DNA of 64,000 nucleotides from Sinorhizobium sp. RAC02. GTDB taxonomy: Bacteria > Pseudomonadota > Alphaproteobacteria > Rhizobiales > Rhizobiaceae. Shown piece after piece: positions 51,179 through 60,323 of this stretch. A program made the position numbers and the translations under genes. The notes beneath the pieces were generated by a model. That model saw only the letters and a program-made list of their open reading frames with translations. It was not told where the DNA came from and did not search any database. Numbering within the stretch: the stretch's first letter is position 1; each line of letters starts with the position of its first letter. The stretch spans positions 1-64,000 of the forward strand of contig NZ_CP016450.1 of NCBI RefSeq assembly GCF_001713395.1, read 5' to 3'.

Positions 51179-52282
51179 CTACGTGTGGATGGAGGCGACA
51201 AGAGCCGCGGCGGCCGAGATTGCATCCTGCTGCCACGGCCGCAGGTCCTGCCCGTAGTAGCTCTGGAAAACCGGCAGGAAGGGATCGTCGATGTGGGTTC
51301 TGATGCCGGAGAGCTGTTCCATCACGGCGAGGCCGCAATAGGGCACGTAGGCTGCGGAATAGCCGCCTTCATGTGACATCACCAGCCGTCCGCCGCACAG
51401 GTCGTCGGCTGCCTCCATCAGCATGCGCGTCATCTCGCGATAGGTATCGCTGTGCAGCATCATACGGCCGAGCGGATCGGCGCCAGATCCGTCGAAGCCG
51501 GAGGGCACGACGATAAGGTCAGGCTTGTAGGCCTTGAGCGCCGGCAGAACCACCTGCTGGAAGGCTGCGATATAGGCGCCGTGGCCGCTTCCGGCCGGTA
51601 GCGGGATGTTGAGATTGTAGCCGTAGCCGGCATCCGCACCGCGTTCCTCGCGGTCGCCGCTGTCGTGCGGATAGAGCCGCTCCTGGTGCAGCGAGATTGT
51701 CAGGACGCCGGGATCCGTCCAGAAGGCGGCCTGCGTGCCGTTGCCGTGGTGCACGTCCCAGTCGACGGTTGCGACGCGTTCGAAGCCGTGTTTTTTGCGG
51801 TTCTTCAGGATCGCCACCGGGACGTTGCCGAAGAGGCAGAAACCCATGCCCTTGTCGCTTTCAGCATGGTGGCCCGGCGGGCGCACGAGCGCATAGCCGT
51901 TGTCGAGTTCGCCCAAGAGAACCTTGTCCATCAGTGCATAGGTCCCGCCCGCGGCAAGGCAGGCGATCTCGTAGCTGCCACGGCCGAAGGGCGTAAGATA
52001 GCTCGCATCACCGCCACGATCGTCACTCAGCGCCTTGATGCGGCGGATGTAGTCGCGCGTGTGGAAGAGCGCGAGGTCATCCTCATCCACCGGCGTCGAC
52101 TTGACGCTGACGAGCTGCTCAGTGAGGCCGGAAACCTCCATGAGGTTGCGGAAGCGCCGCTTCGTCTCGGCGTTTTCCGCATGCTCTCCCGGCTCGACGG
52201 TAAGTCCCGCCGGAAAGAATTGCGCGGCAGCGCCCGTATCGTGCCAGAGATAGAGTTCGTGAAAATTCCAGCCCGTCTTCAT
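51179..52282 (-). CDS. Class II histone-deacetylase-like amidohydrolase
   Basis: A 367-aa cytosolic zinc enzyme. Family blocks are complete: RPPGHHAESDKGMGFCLFGNVP, VDWDVHHGNGTQAAFW (zinc ligands), PSGFDGSGADPLGRM and MSHEGGYSAAYVP. Bacterial relatives deacetylate acetylpolyamines or other small N-acetyl amines rather than histones. It is the last gene of a nine-gene minus-strand operon, 13 bases after the aldehyde dehydrogenase gene. In that context it most likely removes an acyl group from the transported substrate or an intermediate. Confidence 0.9.
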   Translation of the reverse strand: MKTGWNFHELYLWHDTGAAAQFFPAGLTVEPGEHAENAETKRRFRNLMEVSGLTEQLVSVKSTPVDEDDLALFHTRDYIRRIKALSDDRGGDASYLTPFGRGSYEIACLAAGGTYALMDKVLLGELDNGYALVRPPGHHAESDKGMGFCLFGNVPVAILKNRKKHGFERVATVDWDVHHGNGTQAAFWTDPGVLTISLHQERLYPHDSGDREERGADAGYGYNLNIPLPAGSGHGAYIAAFQQVVLPALKAYKPDLIVVPSGFDGSGADPLGRMMLHSDTYREMTRMLMEAADDLCGGRLVMSHEGGYSAAYVPYCGLAVMEQLSGIRTHIDDPFLPVFQSYYGQDLRPWQQDAISAAAALVASIHT

Positions 52283-52295
52283 TGCTCGCTCCCGT

Positions 52296-53801
52296 TCAAT
52301 TGCCGATGGTTACCCACACGCCCTTGCTCTGCGTGTAGGAGAAGATCGCATCCATGCACTTGTCGCGGCCGTTGCCGCTTTCCTTCCAGCCGCCGAAGGG
52401 CAGCTGCATGTCGCCATTCATGTAGCTGTTGACGTAGACCATGCCGGCTTCGACATCGCGGGCGAAGCGATGCGCCTTGCCGAGGTCGCTGGTCCAGATG
52501 CCGGCCGCAAGGCCGAAGGGACTGTCATTGGCGATCGTGACCGCCTCGTCGTAGCCCGACACCGGAATGATGCTGGCGACCGGGCCGAAGATTTCCTCCC
52601 GTGCGATCGTCATGCCGTTGTCGACGCCGGTGAAGATGGTCGGCGCGACATAGGCGCCATGCTCCAGCCCGTCCGGCACGCCGCCGCCGAGAATGCAGTC
52701 CGCGCCCGCCTGCCGGCCGATAGCAATGTAGTTCAGCACGCGCCGCTGCTGTTCACGGGTGACGAGCGGGCCCATCGTCGTCTTGTCGTCCAGCGGGTCG
52801 CCGGGCACGTAGCCGCTTTTCGCCTGCGCGATGAGCGCATCGGTGAAATCCGGCACGATCGACTGTTCCACGATAATGCGAGAGCCGGCGCAGCATACTT
52901 CGCCCTGGTTGCCGAAGATGCCCATGGCGGCCCACCAGGCGGCCGTTTCGAGGTTTTGCGCATCTGCGAGCACAATATGCGGCGACTTGCCACCGCATTC
53001 GGTGGCGACCTTCTTCATGTTCGACTGGCCGGCATAGATCAGCATCAGTTTACCGACCTCGGCCGAGCCGGTGAAGGCGATCTTGTCGACGCCGCCGTGC
53101 AGCGCCAGCGCCTTGCCGGCCTCCGCGCCGAAGCCGTTGACCACATTGAGCACCCCGGCAGGGCCGCCTGCTTCCACGAAGAGGCGTGCGAGCAGGAGGG
53201 CGGACAGCGGCGACTGTTCGGCGGGCTTCAGCACCACCGAATTACCCGCTGCAAGGGCGGGCGCGATCTTCCAGACCGTCATGAGCAGCGGATAGTTCCA
53301 CGGCACGATGCAACCGACGACGCCGAGCGGCTGGTGGATGACATAGGAGAGCACATCGTTTGCCGTGGCGCCGACGCTGCCCTCGATCTTGTCGATGCAT
53401 TCGGCGGTGAAGCGGATGCAGGTCAGCGCCAGCGGGATATCGACGGCGAGCATTTCCTGGATCGGCTTGCCCATGTCGATCGTGTCGAGCAGCGCGAATT
53501 CCTCGGCGTGTTTCTCGATGAGATCGGCAAAGCGCAGCATAACCGCCATGCGGGTTCGCGGCGCCAGGCGCGACCAGGCGCCGGACTTGAAGGCTCTGCG
53601 CGCCGAAGCCACGGCAAGATCGATATCGGCCGCATCGCCGCGCGAAATGGCGGCGATGATGCTGTCGTTTGCCGGATTGATCGTCTCGAACTTGGCGCCG
53701 GAGATTGCCTCGCGGAAATCCCCGTCAATGAAGAGCCGGCCCTCGAACGAGAGCTTTGCGGCCTTGTCGTGCCACCGGCAGGTGGGTGCGGCGATGTTCA
53801 T
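52296..53801 (-). CDS. NAD(P)-dependent aldehyde dehydrogenase (PuuC-like)
   Basis: A 501-aa enzyme with all ALDH motifs: VVGCIVPWNYPLLMTVWKIAPALAAGNSVVLKPAEQSP, the coenzyme loop FTGSAEVGKLM, the general base Glu in ATECGGKSPHIVLADA, the nucleophile Cys in NQGEVCCAGSRIIVE and REEIFGPVASIIPV. The closest type by feel is gamma-glutamyl-gamma-aminobutyraldehyde or betaine aldehyde dehydrogenase. It should oxidise the aldehyde made by the GMC enzyme upstream. It follows the GMC gene by 12 bases. Confidence 0.92.
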   Translation of the reverse strand: MNIAAPTCRWHDKAAKLSFEGRLFIDGDFREAISGAKFETINPANDSIIAAISRGDAADIDLAVASARRAFKSGAWSRLAPRTRMAVMLRFADLIEKHAEEFALLDTIDMGKPIQEMLAVDIPLALTCIRFTAECIDKIEGSVGATANDVLSYVIHQPLGVVGCIVPWNYPLLMTVWKIAPALAAGNSVVLKPAEQSPLSALLLARLFVEAGGPAGVLNVVNGFGAEAGKALALHGGVDKIAFTGSAEVGKLMLIYAGQSNMKKVATECGGKSPHIVLADAQNLETAAWWAAMGIFGNQGEVCCAGSRIIVEQSIVPDFTDALIAQAKSGYVPGDPLDDKTTMGPLVTREQQRRVLNYIAIGRQAGADCILGGGVPDGLEHGAYVAPTIFTGVDNGMTIAREEIFGPVASIIPVSGYDEAVTIANDSPFGLAAGIWTSDLGKAHRFARDVEAGMVYVNSYMNGDMQLPFGGWKESGNGRDKCMDAIFSYTQSKGVWVTIGN

Positions 53802-53813
53802 GCGTGTCTCTCC

Positions 53814-55397
53814 TTAGCCGGCGAGGATCATCTGGGCGGCACGTTCGGCAACCATGATCGTCGGTGCGTTGAGGTTGCCGGACACCATCTTCGGGATGAC
53901 GGAGGCGTCGGCGATGCGGAGGCCTTCGAGACCGTGGACCTTGAGCGTCGCGGGATCGGTGACGGCCATCGCATCCGTGCCCATGCGGCAGGAGGAGGAC
54001 GGGTGGTAGAGTGTGGTCATGTGGCCGCGGATATAGTTGGCGATCTCGGCGTCCGTCCTGCACTCCGCGCTCGGGCTCACCTCGTAGTCGACCAGTTCCC
54101 TGATCGGCGACTGCTCCATGATGCGGCGGTTGATCTTGATGCCTTCCACCATGGTGGCGAGGTCGAGGCCTTCCGGGTCGCTGACGAAGTATTTCGGGTC
54201 GATCGACGGATACTCGATCGGGTTTGACGAGCGCAATTTGATCTCGCCGCGGCTGTTCGGCCGCTGGAGGGTGGAATGCGTGGTGATACCGGACTGGCCG
54301 CCGAGGAAGCGGGCATAGTCGCGGTGCGGGCTGATCGCGCCGTAGAGCTGGAGGTCGGGCTCGATGCCGGGGCGGCTGCACACATGGCCGCCAGAGGCGA
54401 CCCAGGGTGAGGTGCGGATGCCGGTGCGCCGGTCGCGCCATTCCGTAAAACTGTCGGCGATGATCTCATCCGTCCAGGCGCCGATGCCGAGCGCCTCCTT
54501 CGTATAGAAGGTGATGGGGATGTTGAGGTGGTCCTGCAAGTCCTTGCCGACGCCGGGTAGGTCATGAACCGGATTGACGCCGACGGCCTTCAGCTCGTCG
54601 GCCGGGCCGACGCCGGACAGCATGAGGAGCTGGCACGAGCCGACGGCACCGGAGGAGAGCACGACCTCGCTGTCGGCATGGGCCGTCTCCGGCACGCCAT
54701 CGACCAGATATTTGACGCCCATGACGCGGCCGTTCTCGATGATGAGCCCGGTGACGAGCACGCCGGTCTTGACCGTCAGGTTGGGCCGTTCCAGTGCGGG
54801 GCGCAGATAGGCCTTGCCGGTGCCCCAGCGCTCGCCGTCCTTGATGGTGAACTGGAAGAGGCCGACGCCTTCCTGCGTTTCGCCGTTGTAGTCGGCATTG
54901 TAGGCATAGCCTGCGGCTTCCGCAGCCTCGATCCACATGCGCTCGTATTGATCGACATAGGGCACGTTGCCGATATGCAGCAGGCCCTCATTGCCGTGAT
55001 AGGGGCTGTCCTTGATATCGGCATTGGCTTCCGACTGGAGGAAGACCGGGAAGACGTCCTTCCAGCCCCAGCCGGCGCAGCCCATGGCTTCCCAGGCGTC
55101 ATAGTCGGATGGCAGGCCGCGGATATAGATCATGGCGTTGAGCGCGCCCGAGCCGCCGATCATCTTGCCGCGCGGCCAGAAGATGCGGCGTCCGCGGCAG
55201 CCGGCCTGCGGCTCGGTGTAGTAGCCCCAGTCCGAGCCGGTGTTGAACATGGTCACCCAGTCGGACGGGATGTCGGAGGCGATGGGGGCAGCGCGACCGG
55301 CCTCGAGCACGAGGACCTTGCGGTTGGGGTCGGCGCTCAGACGGTTTGCGAGTACGCAGCCGGCCGAGCCGGCGCCGATGATGATCGTGTCGTACAT
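53814..55397 (-). CDS. GMC-family FAD alcohol oxidoreductase (choline-dehydrogenase-like)
   Basis: A 527-aa flavoprotein from ATG 55397 (GAGGAG upstream); an ATG at 55409 belongs to that ribosome site. The N-terminal ADP-binding motif YDTIIIGAGSAGCVLANRL, the GMC signature PRGKMIGGSGALNAMIYIRG, and the C-terminal YHPSSSCRMGTDAMAVTDP and LRIADASVIPKMVSGNLNAPTIMVAERAA are present, with catalytic His/Asn positions in SCRMG and GNLNAP regions. It oxidises a primary alcohol to an aldehyde, passed to the next gene's dehydrogenase. It overlaps or abuts the LivM gene end. Confidence 0.9.
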   Translation of the reverse strand: MYDTIIIGAGSAGCVLANRLSADPNRKVLVLEAGRAAPIASDIPSDWVTMFNTGSDWGYYTEPQAGCRGRRIFWPRGKMIGGSGALNAMIYIRGLPSDYDAWEAMGCAGWGWKDVFPVFLQSEANADIKDSPYHGNEGLLHIGNVPYVDQYERMWIEAAEAAGYAYNADYNGETQEGVGLFQFTIKDGERWGTGKAYLRPALERPNLTVKTGVLVTGLIIENGRVMGVKYLVDGVPETAHADSEVVLSSGAVGSCQLLMLSGVGPADELKAVGVNPVHDLPGVGKDLQDHLNIPITFYTKEALGIGAWTDEIIADSFTEWRDRRTGIRTSPWVASGGHVCSRPGIEPDLQLYGAISPHRDYARFLGGQSGITTHSTLQRPNSRGEIKLRSSNPIEYPSIDPKYFVSDPEGLDLATMVEGIKINRRIMEQSPIRELVDYEVSPSAECRTDAEIANYIRGHMTTLYHPSSSCRMGTDAMAVTDPATLKVHGLEGLRIADASVIPKMVSGNLNAPTIMVAERAAQMILAG

Positions 55398-55405
55398 GAT
55401 ACTCC

Positions 55406-56473
55406 TCATTCCCCGGCCGCGGCCGGCTTTTCCTGAAGCTTGGTCCTGGGGGTGGCACCGTTTCGATGCCGCAGCCAGTGCACGAGATCGCTGATCCGGC
55501 CGACAAGGCCCTTCGGCATGAGCAGGATCGACAGCGTGATGATGAGACCGAGGCCGAGCGTGCGGAACTCGCCCGCCTCGCGCATCAGCTCATCCGCCGC
55601 GACCAGAACGATGGTGCCGACGAGCGGTCCCCAGAAGGTGCCCACGCCGCCGACCACCGTGATCGCAATGATGAACATCAGCTGCGACATCGACAGGATG
55701 CCCGGGCCGATCGCCTGGAAATGCGCGGCGTAGAAGCCGCCGGCAAGGCCGGTGAAGAAGGCGGAGATGCCGAACACCAGCAGCTGTGCCTGGAAACGGT
55801 TGACGCCGCGCGCCACCGCATAACCCGGATTATCCTTCAGCGCCCTGAAGGCAAGGCCGATCGGGCTTTTGACGATGATGTAGGTAACGATCATCGTGAT
55901 GGCGAAGAGGGTGGCGATGATCGCGTAGTTACCGACCAGCCATTGGCCTTTCAGCAGCGCCCGCGTGCCGAGATCGCCGAAGCGCGCGAAGCCGACGGCA
56001 CCGCCGGTGAACTGCCGGCAGATCGAGCCGACCATGACGAAGCACTCGGTATCCGTGACGATCAGCAGGTACATGGTCTGCGCGATCGCCAGCGTCAGCA
56101 GCGCGACATAGACGCCGGTGAGGCGAAGGCAGGCGAGGCCGACGATGAGCGAGAAGACGGCAGCCGCAAGCGCGCCGGGCAAAAGTGCTGCCCAGACGTT
56201 CCAGCCGAAATAGAAGCAGATCATCGCGGTGACGTAACCGCCGAAGGCGAACATCGCCATCTGGGCCAGCGAGAACACGCCGGCAAAGCCGAACAGCAGG
56301 TTCCACTGCGAGGCGATGGTGGCATAAAACAATGCCAGCACGATCTGGCCGAGCACGTAGCGGCTATCGACCATGAAGGGCAGCGCCACCGCGGCCGCGA
56401 TCAGCAGCAGGCTGACGAGGAGGTCGAGGCGGGCGGAACCGGAAATGCCTTTGGATCTTGAAATCTGGATCAT
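55406..56473 (-). CDS. livM: HAAT-type ABC transporter permease (LivM)
   Basis: A 355-aa inner-membrane permease with about ten helices. NLLFGFAGVFSLAQMAMFAFGGYVTAM, LALAIAQTMYLLIV-like LTLAIAQTMYLLIVTD and ALKDNPGYAVARGVNRFQAQLLVFGISAFFTGLAGGFYA (the EAA-like coupling loop) and GGVGTFWGPLVGTIVLVAADEL are LivM signatures. With LivH it forms the channel for a branched-chain amino acid, amide or related substrate. It follows livH by 7 bases; its stop overlaps the ribosome-site region of the GMC gene. Confidence 0.92.
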   Translation of the reverse strand: MIQISRSKGISGSARLDLLVSLLLIAAAVALPFMVDSRYVLGQIVLALFYATIASQWNLLFGFAGVFSLAQMAMFAFGGYVTAMICFYFGWNVWAALLPGALAAAVFSLIVGLACLRLTGVYVALLTLAIAQTMYLLIVTDTECFVMVGSICRQFTGGAVGFARFGDLGTRALLKGQWLVGNYAIIATLFAITMIVTYIIVKSPIGLAFRALKDNPGYAVARGVNRFQAQLLVFGISAFFTGLAGGFYAAHFQAIGPGILSMSQLMFIIAITVVGGVGTFWGPLVGTIVLVAADELMREAGEFRTLGLGLIITLSILLMPKGLVGRISDLVHWLRHRNGATPRTKLQEKPAAAGE

Positions 56474-56480
56474 GGCGGCC

Positions 56481-57368
56481 TCACATGCGACGGATCTGGA
56501 CCCGGCCGAAGAGGCCGGCGGGCCGCCAGATCAGGACGGCGATGACGACGAAGAGCAGCGTCGGGAAACCCCAGCGCGCACCCGCGACATACTGGACGAA
56601 GGCTTCGAGCAGGGCGAGGCCGAAGGCCGCGGCGACAGCACCCGGCAGATTGCCGAGGCCGGCGACGACGCACATGATGAAGGCCTTCAGCATCGGGTCG
56701 TTGCCGAGCGGCGGCGACAGCTGCGTCATGGAGCTCACCATCACACCGCAGACCCCGGCAATGGCGCCGGACAGCACCAGCACCTGGAAATAGACGCGGT
56801 TGACGGCGACCCCCATCAGCTGCGCGGCATCGCGGTTCTGCGCCGTCGCGCGGATGGCACGGCCCATGCGGGTCTTGCCGAGCAGCAGCGCGATGACGGC
56901 CATCAGCGCGATCACGACGAAGACGATCAGCATGTTCTGGTAGGGCAGGCTGACTGGCCCGAGGATGAGCGATCCGGTGGCCGAGATCGGCTGCTTCAGC
57001 GGTTGGCCGCCATAGGTGAGCAGGATGGTGTTTTCGAGCGCGATGCCGATGCCGACGGTGGCGATCATGACGTTGGATTCGAACGTCGCCTTGTCGTTCT
57101 TCAAGAGGTTGCGCACGATCAGGATGTAGAGCAGCCCTCCAGCGACGGCGCCGACGACGATGGCGCCGATGAAGCCGACGAAGGCCGGCAAGCCGAGCGC
57201 CGTCGAGAACGTGTAGGCCGAATAGCCCCCGAGCGTCAGCATGGCGGCATGTGCCATGTTCAGCATGCCCATTGAGCCCCAGACGAGGGAGAGGCCGACG
57301 GTGGCGAGCGCATAGAGGGCGCCCGTCGTAAGGCCCGCGATGAGGATGGCGGTCAGGATGTCGAACAT
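56481..57368 (-). CDS. livH: HAAT-type ABC transporter permease (LivH)
   Basis: A 295-aa permease with about eight helices: LTTGALYALATVGLSLVWGSMGMLNMAHAAMLTLGGYSAYTF at the N-terminus, GRAIRATAQNRDAAQLMGVAVNRVYFQVLVLSGAIAGVCGVM (coupling loop) and VVAGLGNLPGAVAAAFGLALLEAFVQYVAG are typical of LivH. It pairs with LivM. It starts 5 bases after livF in the same operon. Confidence 0.92.
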   Translation of the reverse strand: MFDILTAILIAGLTTGALYALATVGLSLVWGSMGMLNMAHAAMLTLGGYSAYTFSTALGLPAFVGFIGAIVVGAVAGGLLYILIVRNLLKNDKATFESNVMIATVGIGIALENTILLTYGGQPLKQPISATGSLILGPVSLPYQNMLIVFVVIALMAVIALLLGKTRMGRAIRATAQNRDAAQLMGVAVNRVYFQVLVLSGAIAGVCGVMVSSMTQLSPPLGNDPMLKAFIMCVVAGLGNLPGAVAAAFGLALLEAFVQYVAGARWGFPTLLFVVIAVLIWRPAGLFGRVQIRRM

Positions 57369-57373
57369 CAGCG

Positions 57374-58099
57374 TCAGCCTCCGAGATAGGTTGCGAGGAG
57401 CTCGTCGCGGGCGAGAAGCTCGGCGGGCGGGCCGGACCAGACGATGACGCCGTCGTCGAGCAGGTGGAGGTGGTTTGCGAGATCGGCGACGCGGGCCGGG
57501 TTTTCCTCGACGAGCAGGATGGTGCGCCCGCTTTTCGAGAGTTCCGCAATAACGCCGTAGATCTGCTCGATGATGAGCGGCGCAAGACCAAGCGAGGGTT
57601 CGTCGATGAGCAGGATCTGTCCGCCCATCATGAGGCCGCGCCCGATGCCGACCATGCGGCGCTCGCCGCCGGACAGCGACGAGGCGACCTGGTTGCGCCG
57701 GTCGGAGAGTTTGGGAAGCAGCGTGAAGACTTCGTCGAGCCGGCGGTCGATCTCCGCCTTGGAGGGCGCGAGATAGGCGCCCATCAGCAGGTTTTCTAGC
57801 ACGCTCATCTCGGGAAACAGCATGTCGCCCTGCGGCACATGGGCAATGCCAAGTGCTGCGATCGCGTGCGGCTTGGAAAGCGTCGGCCCGCCGTTGATGC
57901 TGATTGCGCCCGAGGTCAGCGGCACGAGACCGGAAATCGTCTTGAGCAGCGTCGACTTGCCATGGCCGTTGGGGCCGACCACGGTGACGAAGTCACCGGC
58001 CGCGATATCGAAGGAGATGCCCTTGATGACTTCCAGCTCGCGGTAGCCGGAGACCACGTTGGAGAGCCTCAGAAGGGGAGCTTTAGCAACATTGCTCAT
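57374..58099 (-). CDS. livF: HAAT-type ABC transporter ATPase (LivF)
   Basis: A 241-aa ATPase: Walker A GPNGHGKSTLLKTISGLVPL, signature SLSGGERRMVGIGRGL, Walker B ILLIDEPSLGLAPLI, then VEEN in the H-loop region (ILLVEENPARVADLA), which carries Glu-Asn in place of the common His and is typical for LivF. It energises the LivHM permease together with LivG. Its start overlaps the livG stop by four bases. Confidence 0.93.
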   Translation of the reverse strand: MSNVAKAPLLRLSNVVSGYRELEVIKGISFDIAAGDFVTVVGPNGHGKSTLLKTISGLVPLTSGAISINGGPTLSKPHAIAALGIAHVPQGDMLFPEMSVLENLLMGAYLAPSKAEIDRRLDEVFTLLPKLSDRRNQVASSLSGGERRMVGIGRGLMMGGQILLIDEPSLGLAPLIIEQIYGVIAELSKSGRTILLVEENPARVADLANHLHLLDDGVIVWSGPPAELLARDELLATYLGG

Positions 58100-58896
58100 G
58101 CCTGCACCTCACCTTCCGCGAAGAACGTCTTGAGGCGCTTGCGGGTGCCCTCGCCGAGATAGGTCTCGACGACGACCGGGTCCTCCGCAACCTCTTTCGG
58201 CAGGCCTTCAAAAATCTTCTTGCCGTGGTGCATGATGAGGACGCGGCTGGACAGCGCCAGCAGGAAGCGCATGACGTGCTCGATGAGCACGACGGTGAGA
58301 CCGTCCGCCTTCAGCCGCTCCACAAGGCGGATGATATGGTCGATCTCGGTGGTGTTGAGGCCGCCGACGGGCTCGTCGAGGAAAAGCAGCTTCGGCTTGG
58401 TGGCGATCGCGCCGGCGATCATCAGCAGCTTGCGGTCGAGCACCGGCAGTTGCGCCACCGGTGCATCCGCCTTGTCGGCAAGGCCAACGAATGCGAGTGC
58501 GGCGTCCGTCTGCTCGCGCACGTCCTTGCCGAGTTTCAGGCCGGGAATCGCGCGGCGGGCGCGGCCGAAATAGGCGGCGATGTCGATGTTCTCGCGCACC
58601 GTCAGGCTTTCGAAGGCCGCGTTGAGCTGGAAGGTGCGGGCGATGCCGTACTGGCATATCCGGTCCGCCCCGAGCCCGGAAATATCGTGACCGTCGAAGA
58701 CGATCCGGCCGTCCGTCGCTGGCGTCACGCCCGTCACCACATCGAAGAAGGTCGTCTTGCCGGCGCCGTTCGGGCCGCCTATGCCGACGATCTCGCCCGG
58801 GTGCACCGTCAGCGACATGCCGTCGACCGCCGAAAGCGAGCCGAAGCGCTTCACGACGTTTTCGCATTCCAGCAAGGGTGTCCTGCCGTTTTCCAT
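58096..58896 (-). CDS. livG: HAAT-type ABC transporter ATPase (LivG)
   Basis: A 266-aa ATPase: Walker A GPNGAGKTTFFDVVTGVTPA, LADKADAPVAQLPVLDRKLLMIAGAIATKPKLLFLDEPVGGLNTTEID (signature region and Walker B) and VLIEHVMRFLLALSSRVLIMHHGKKIFEG. The signature region LPVLDRKLLMIAGAI departs from the usual LSGGQQ(R)RL: LPVLDRK replaces LSYGxQR. This is tolerated in LivG but worth noting. First of the two ATPase genes, 77 bases after the binding-protein gene. Confidence 0.9.
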   Translation of the reverse strand: MENGRTPLLECENVVKRFGSLSAVDGMSLTVHPGEIVGIGGPNGAGKTTFFDVVTGVTPATDGRIVFDGHDISGLGADRICQYGIARTFQLNAAFESLTVRENIDIAAYFGRARRAIPGLKLGKDVREQTDAALAFVGLADKADAPVAQLPVLDRKLLMIAGAIATKPKLLFLDEPVGGLNTTEIDHIIRLVERLKADGLTVVLIEHVMRFLLALSSRVLIMHHGKKIFEGLPKEVAEDPVVVETYLGEGTRKRLKTFFAEGEVQA

Positions 58897-58973
58897 GTTC
58901 CGCTCCTTGGCCTCATCGGCACCGGCCGGTTGCCCGGCCGATGCGCAGATCCAGCGCCGTCCTGACGAGCCGT

Positions 58974-60272
58974 CTATTTGATCCAGGGCGGCAGCAGGAA
59001 TTCATCGGTCGCGTAGAGCACCGGCGCGATGAGCTTGGGATCGGTCTTGTAGTCCTGATGCTGCAGGAACTGGTGCGGCATGCCGAGCGAGGGGTCGGCA
59101 ACCTGCGTCGGGTAGCAATAGGCCGATTGGCCCGCCGGGTCGGCGCGGTAGGTGCCGTTGACGCCGCGATAGACATTGCGACGCATCACGGCGGCGACCT
59201 TGCTCACCTGTTCCTTGTTGAAAGGCTCGCCTGGTCCCCCCGCAATCGCCGCGGCGATCGCCCACATCCACAGGCCGTCATAGGTCTGGGAGCCGGTGAT
59301 ATAGGCCGAGTTCGGGCCGAATTTCGCGCGATAGGATTCGCGGAAGGGTTTTGAGAAGTCATCCGGCAGGCAGCCGACGACCGTCGAATAGATGACGCCG
59401 TTGATGCTCTCTCCGCCGATCTCGCGGAAGGCCGGAAGCGACGGGCCATACTGCATGTAGATGAGGCTGTTGATCGGTTGCGCGAGGAACTGCACCATGA
59501 ACTGGGCAAGATCCTGCGGCAGGAAGTGGGTGACGATAATCGCGGCCGGCGGATCCTGGCGCAGCTTCGCGAGTGTCGGGCCCCACTGGTTCGTCGGGAA
59601 GGGCACGGTCTCGAACAGGCTGACCTCGAAGCCGAAATCCTTGGCCTGATCGCGGATCGCGTTGGCGATAACGATCGAATATTCGTTGGCCGAGGGGATG
59701 ATGGCGATCTTCTTGTTCGGCGCCGTCCACTTGCCGCCTTCCGAAAGCGTCTTCAGAAAATTGAGGCAGCCCGGGCCGTACCAGAATTCCGGCGGATCAC
59801 CCTGGAACGAGCCGTAGTAGCGCTCCGGATCTGTCTTGAATTTCTCATTGTGCGAGATGAGCGTATTGTAATGCATCATGATGACATCGTTGTCGGCGGC
59901 GATGTCCATCTCGATCATGTTGGTGCCGAGATTGTAGCCGTTGATGATCACCGGCGCGTTGTAGCGGTCGACTAGGCGCTGCATGGCCTGCGAAACGAGG
60001 TCGGCACCCATTTCCTTGGTGTCTTCGATGTGGATCTCGACCGGACGGCCGAGAATGCCGCCGGCGGCGTTGATCTCTTCAGCCGCAAGGTCGAGCCCGT
60101 TCTTGAACTCGATACCATCGGCGGCCGCGATGCCGGACATCGGCAGCGCCGAGCCGATCGCGATCGGCAACGTTTCCTGGGCGCTTGCGGACTTGTTCAT
60201 GTCGGCAAGAAGCATCCCGCCGGCTGCGCCGGCTCCCAGAGCTCCCTGAAGCATTGCACGTCTATTCATCAT
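58974..60272 (-). CDS. HAAT-type substrate-binding protein (Tat or Sec exported)
   Basis: A 432-aa periplasmic protein. The signal MNRRAMLQGALGAGAAGGML has a twin-arginine pair and could use Tat. The mature part is a Peripla_BP_6 fold: TLPIAIGSALPMSGIAAADGIEFKNGLDLAAEEINAAGGILGRPVEIHIED, then NKKIAIIPSANEYSIVIANAIRDQAKDFGFEVSLFETVPFPTNQW. The long C-terminal region resembles amide/urea-binding relatives more than LivJ, which is shorter (about 370 aa). It delivers the operon's substrate to LivHM. Confidence 0.9.
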   Translation of the reverse strand: MMNRRAMLQGALGAGAAGGMLLADMNKSASAQETLPIAIGSALPMSGIAAADGIEFKNGLDLAAEEINAAGGILGRPVEIHIEDTKEMGADLVSQAMQRLVDRYNAPVIINGYNLGTNMIEMDIAADNDVIMMHYNTLISHNEKFKTDPERYYGSFQGDPPEFWYGPGCLNFLKTLSEGGKWTAPNKKIAIIPSANEYSIVIANAIRDQAKDFGFEVSLFETVPFPTNQWGPTLAKLRQDPPAAIIVTHFLPQDLAQFMVQFLAQPINSLIYMQYGPSLPAFREIGGESINGVIYSTVVGCLPDDFSKPFRESYRAKFGPNSAYITGSQTYDGLWMWAIAAAIAGGPGEPFNKEQVSKVAAVMRRNVYRGVNGTYRADPAGQSAYCYPTQVADPSLGMPHQFLQHQDYKTDPKLIAPVLYATDEFLLPPWIK

Positions 60273-60323
60273 AACGGTTACCCCTTTTATGGTTGGTTGT
60301 GTTCGTCATGCGTCAATGGGTGC

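Noticed and set aside
52470..56461. Long plus-strand frames opposite the aldehyde dehydrogenase, GMC and LivM genes
   Set aside because: Composition (Asp, His, Arg, Gly-rich) is typical of antisense frames in GC-rich genes; the minus-strand products are complete, recognisable enzymes.
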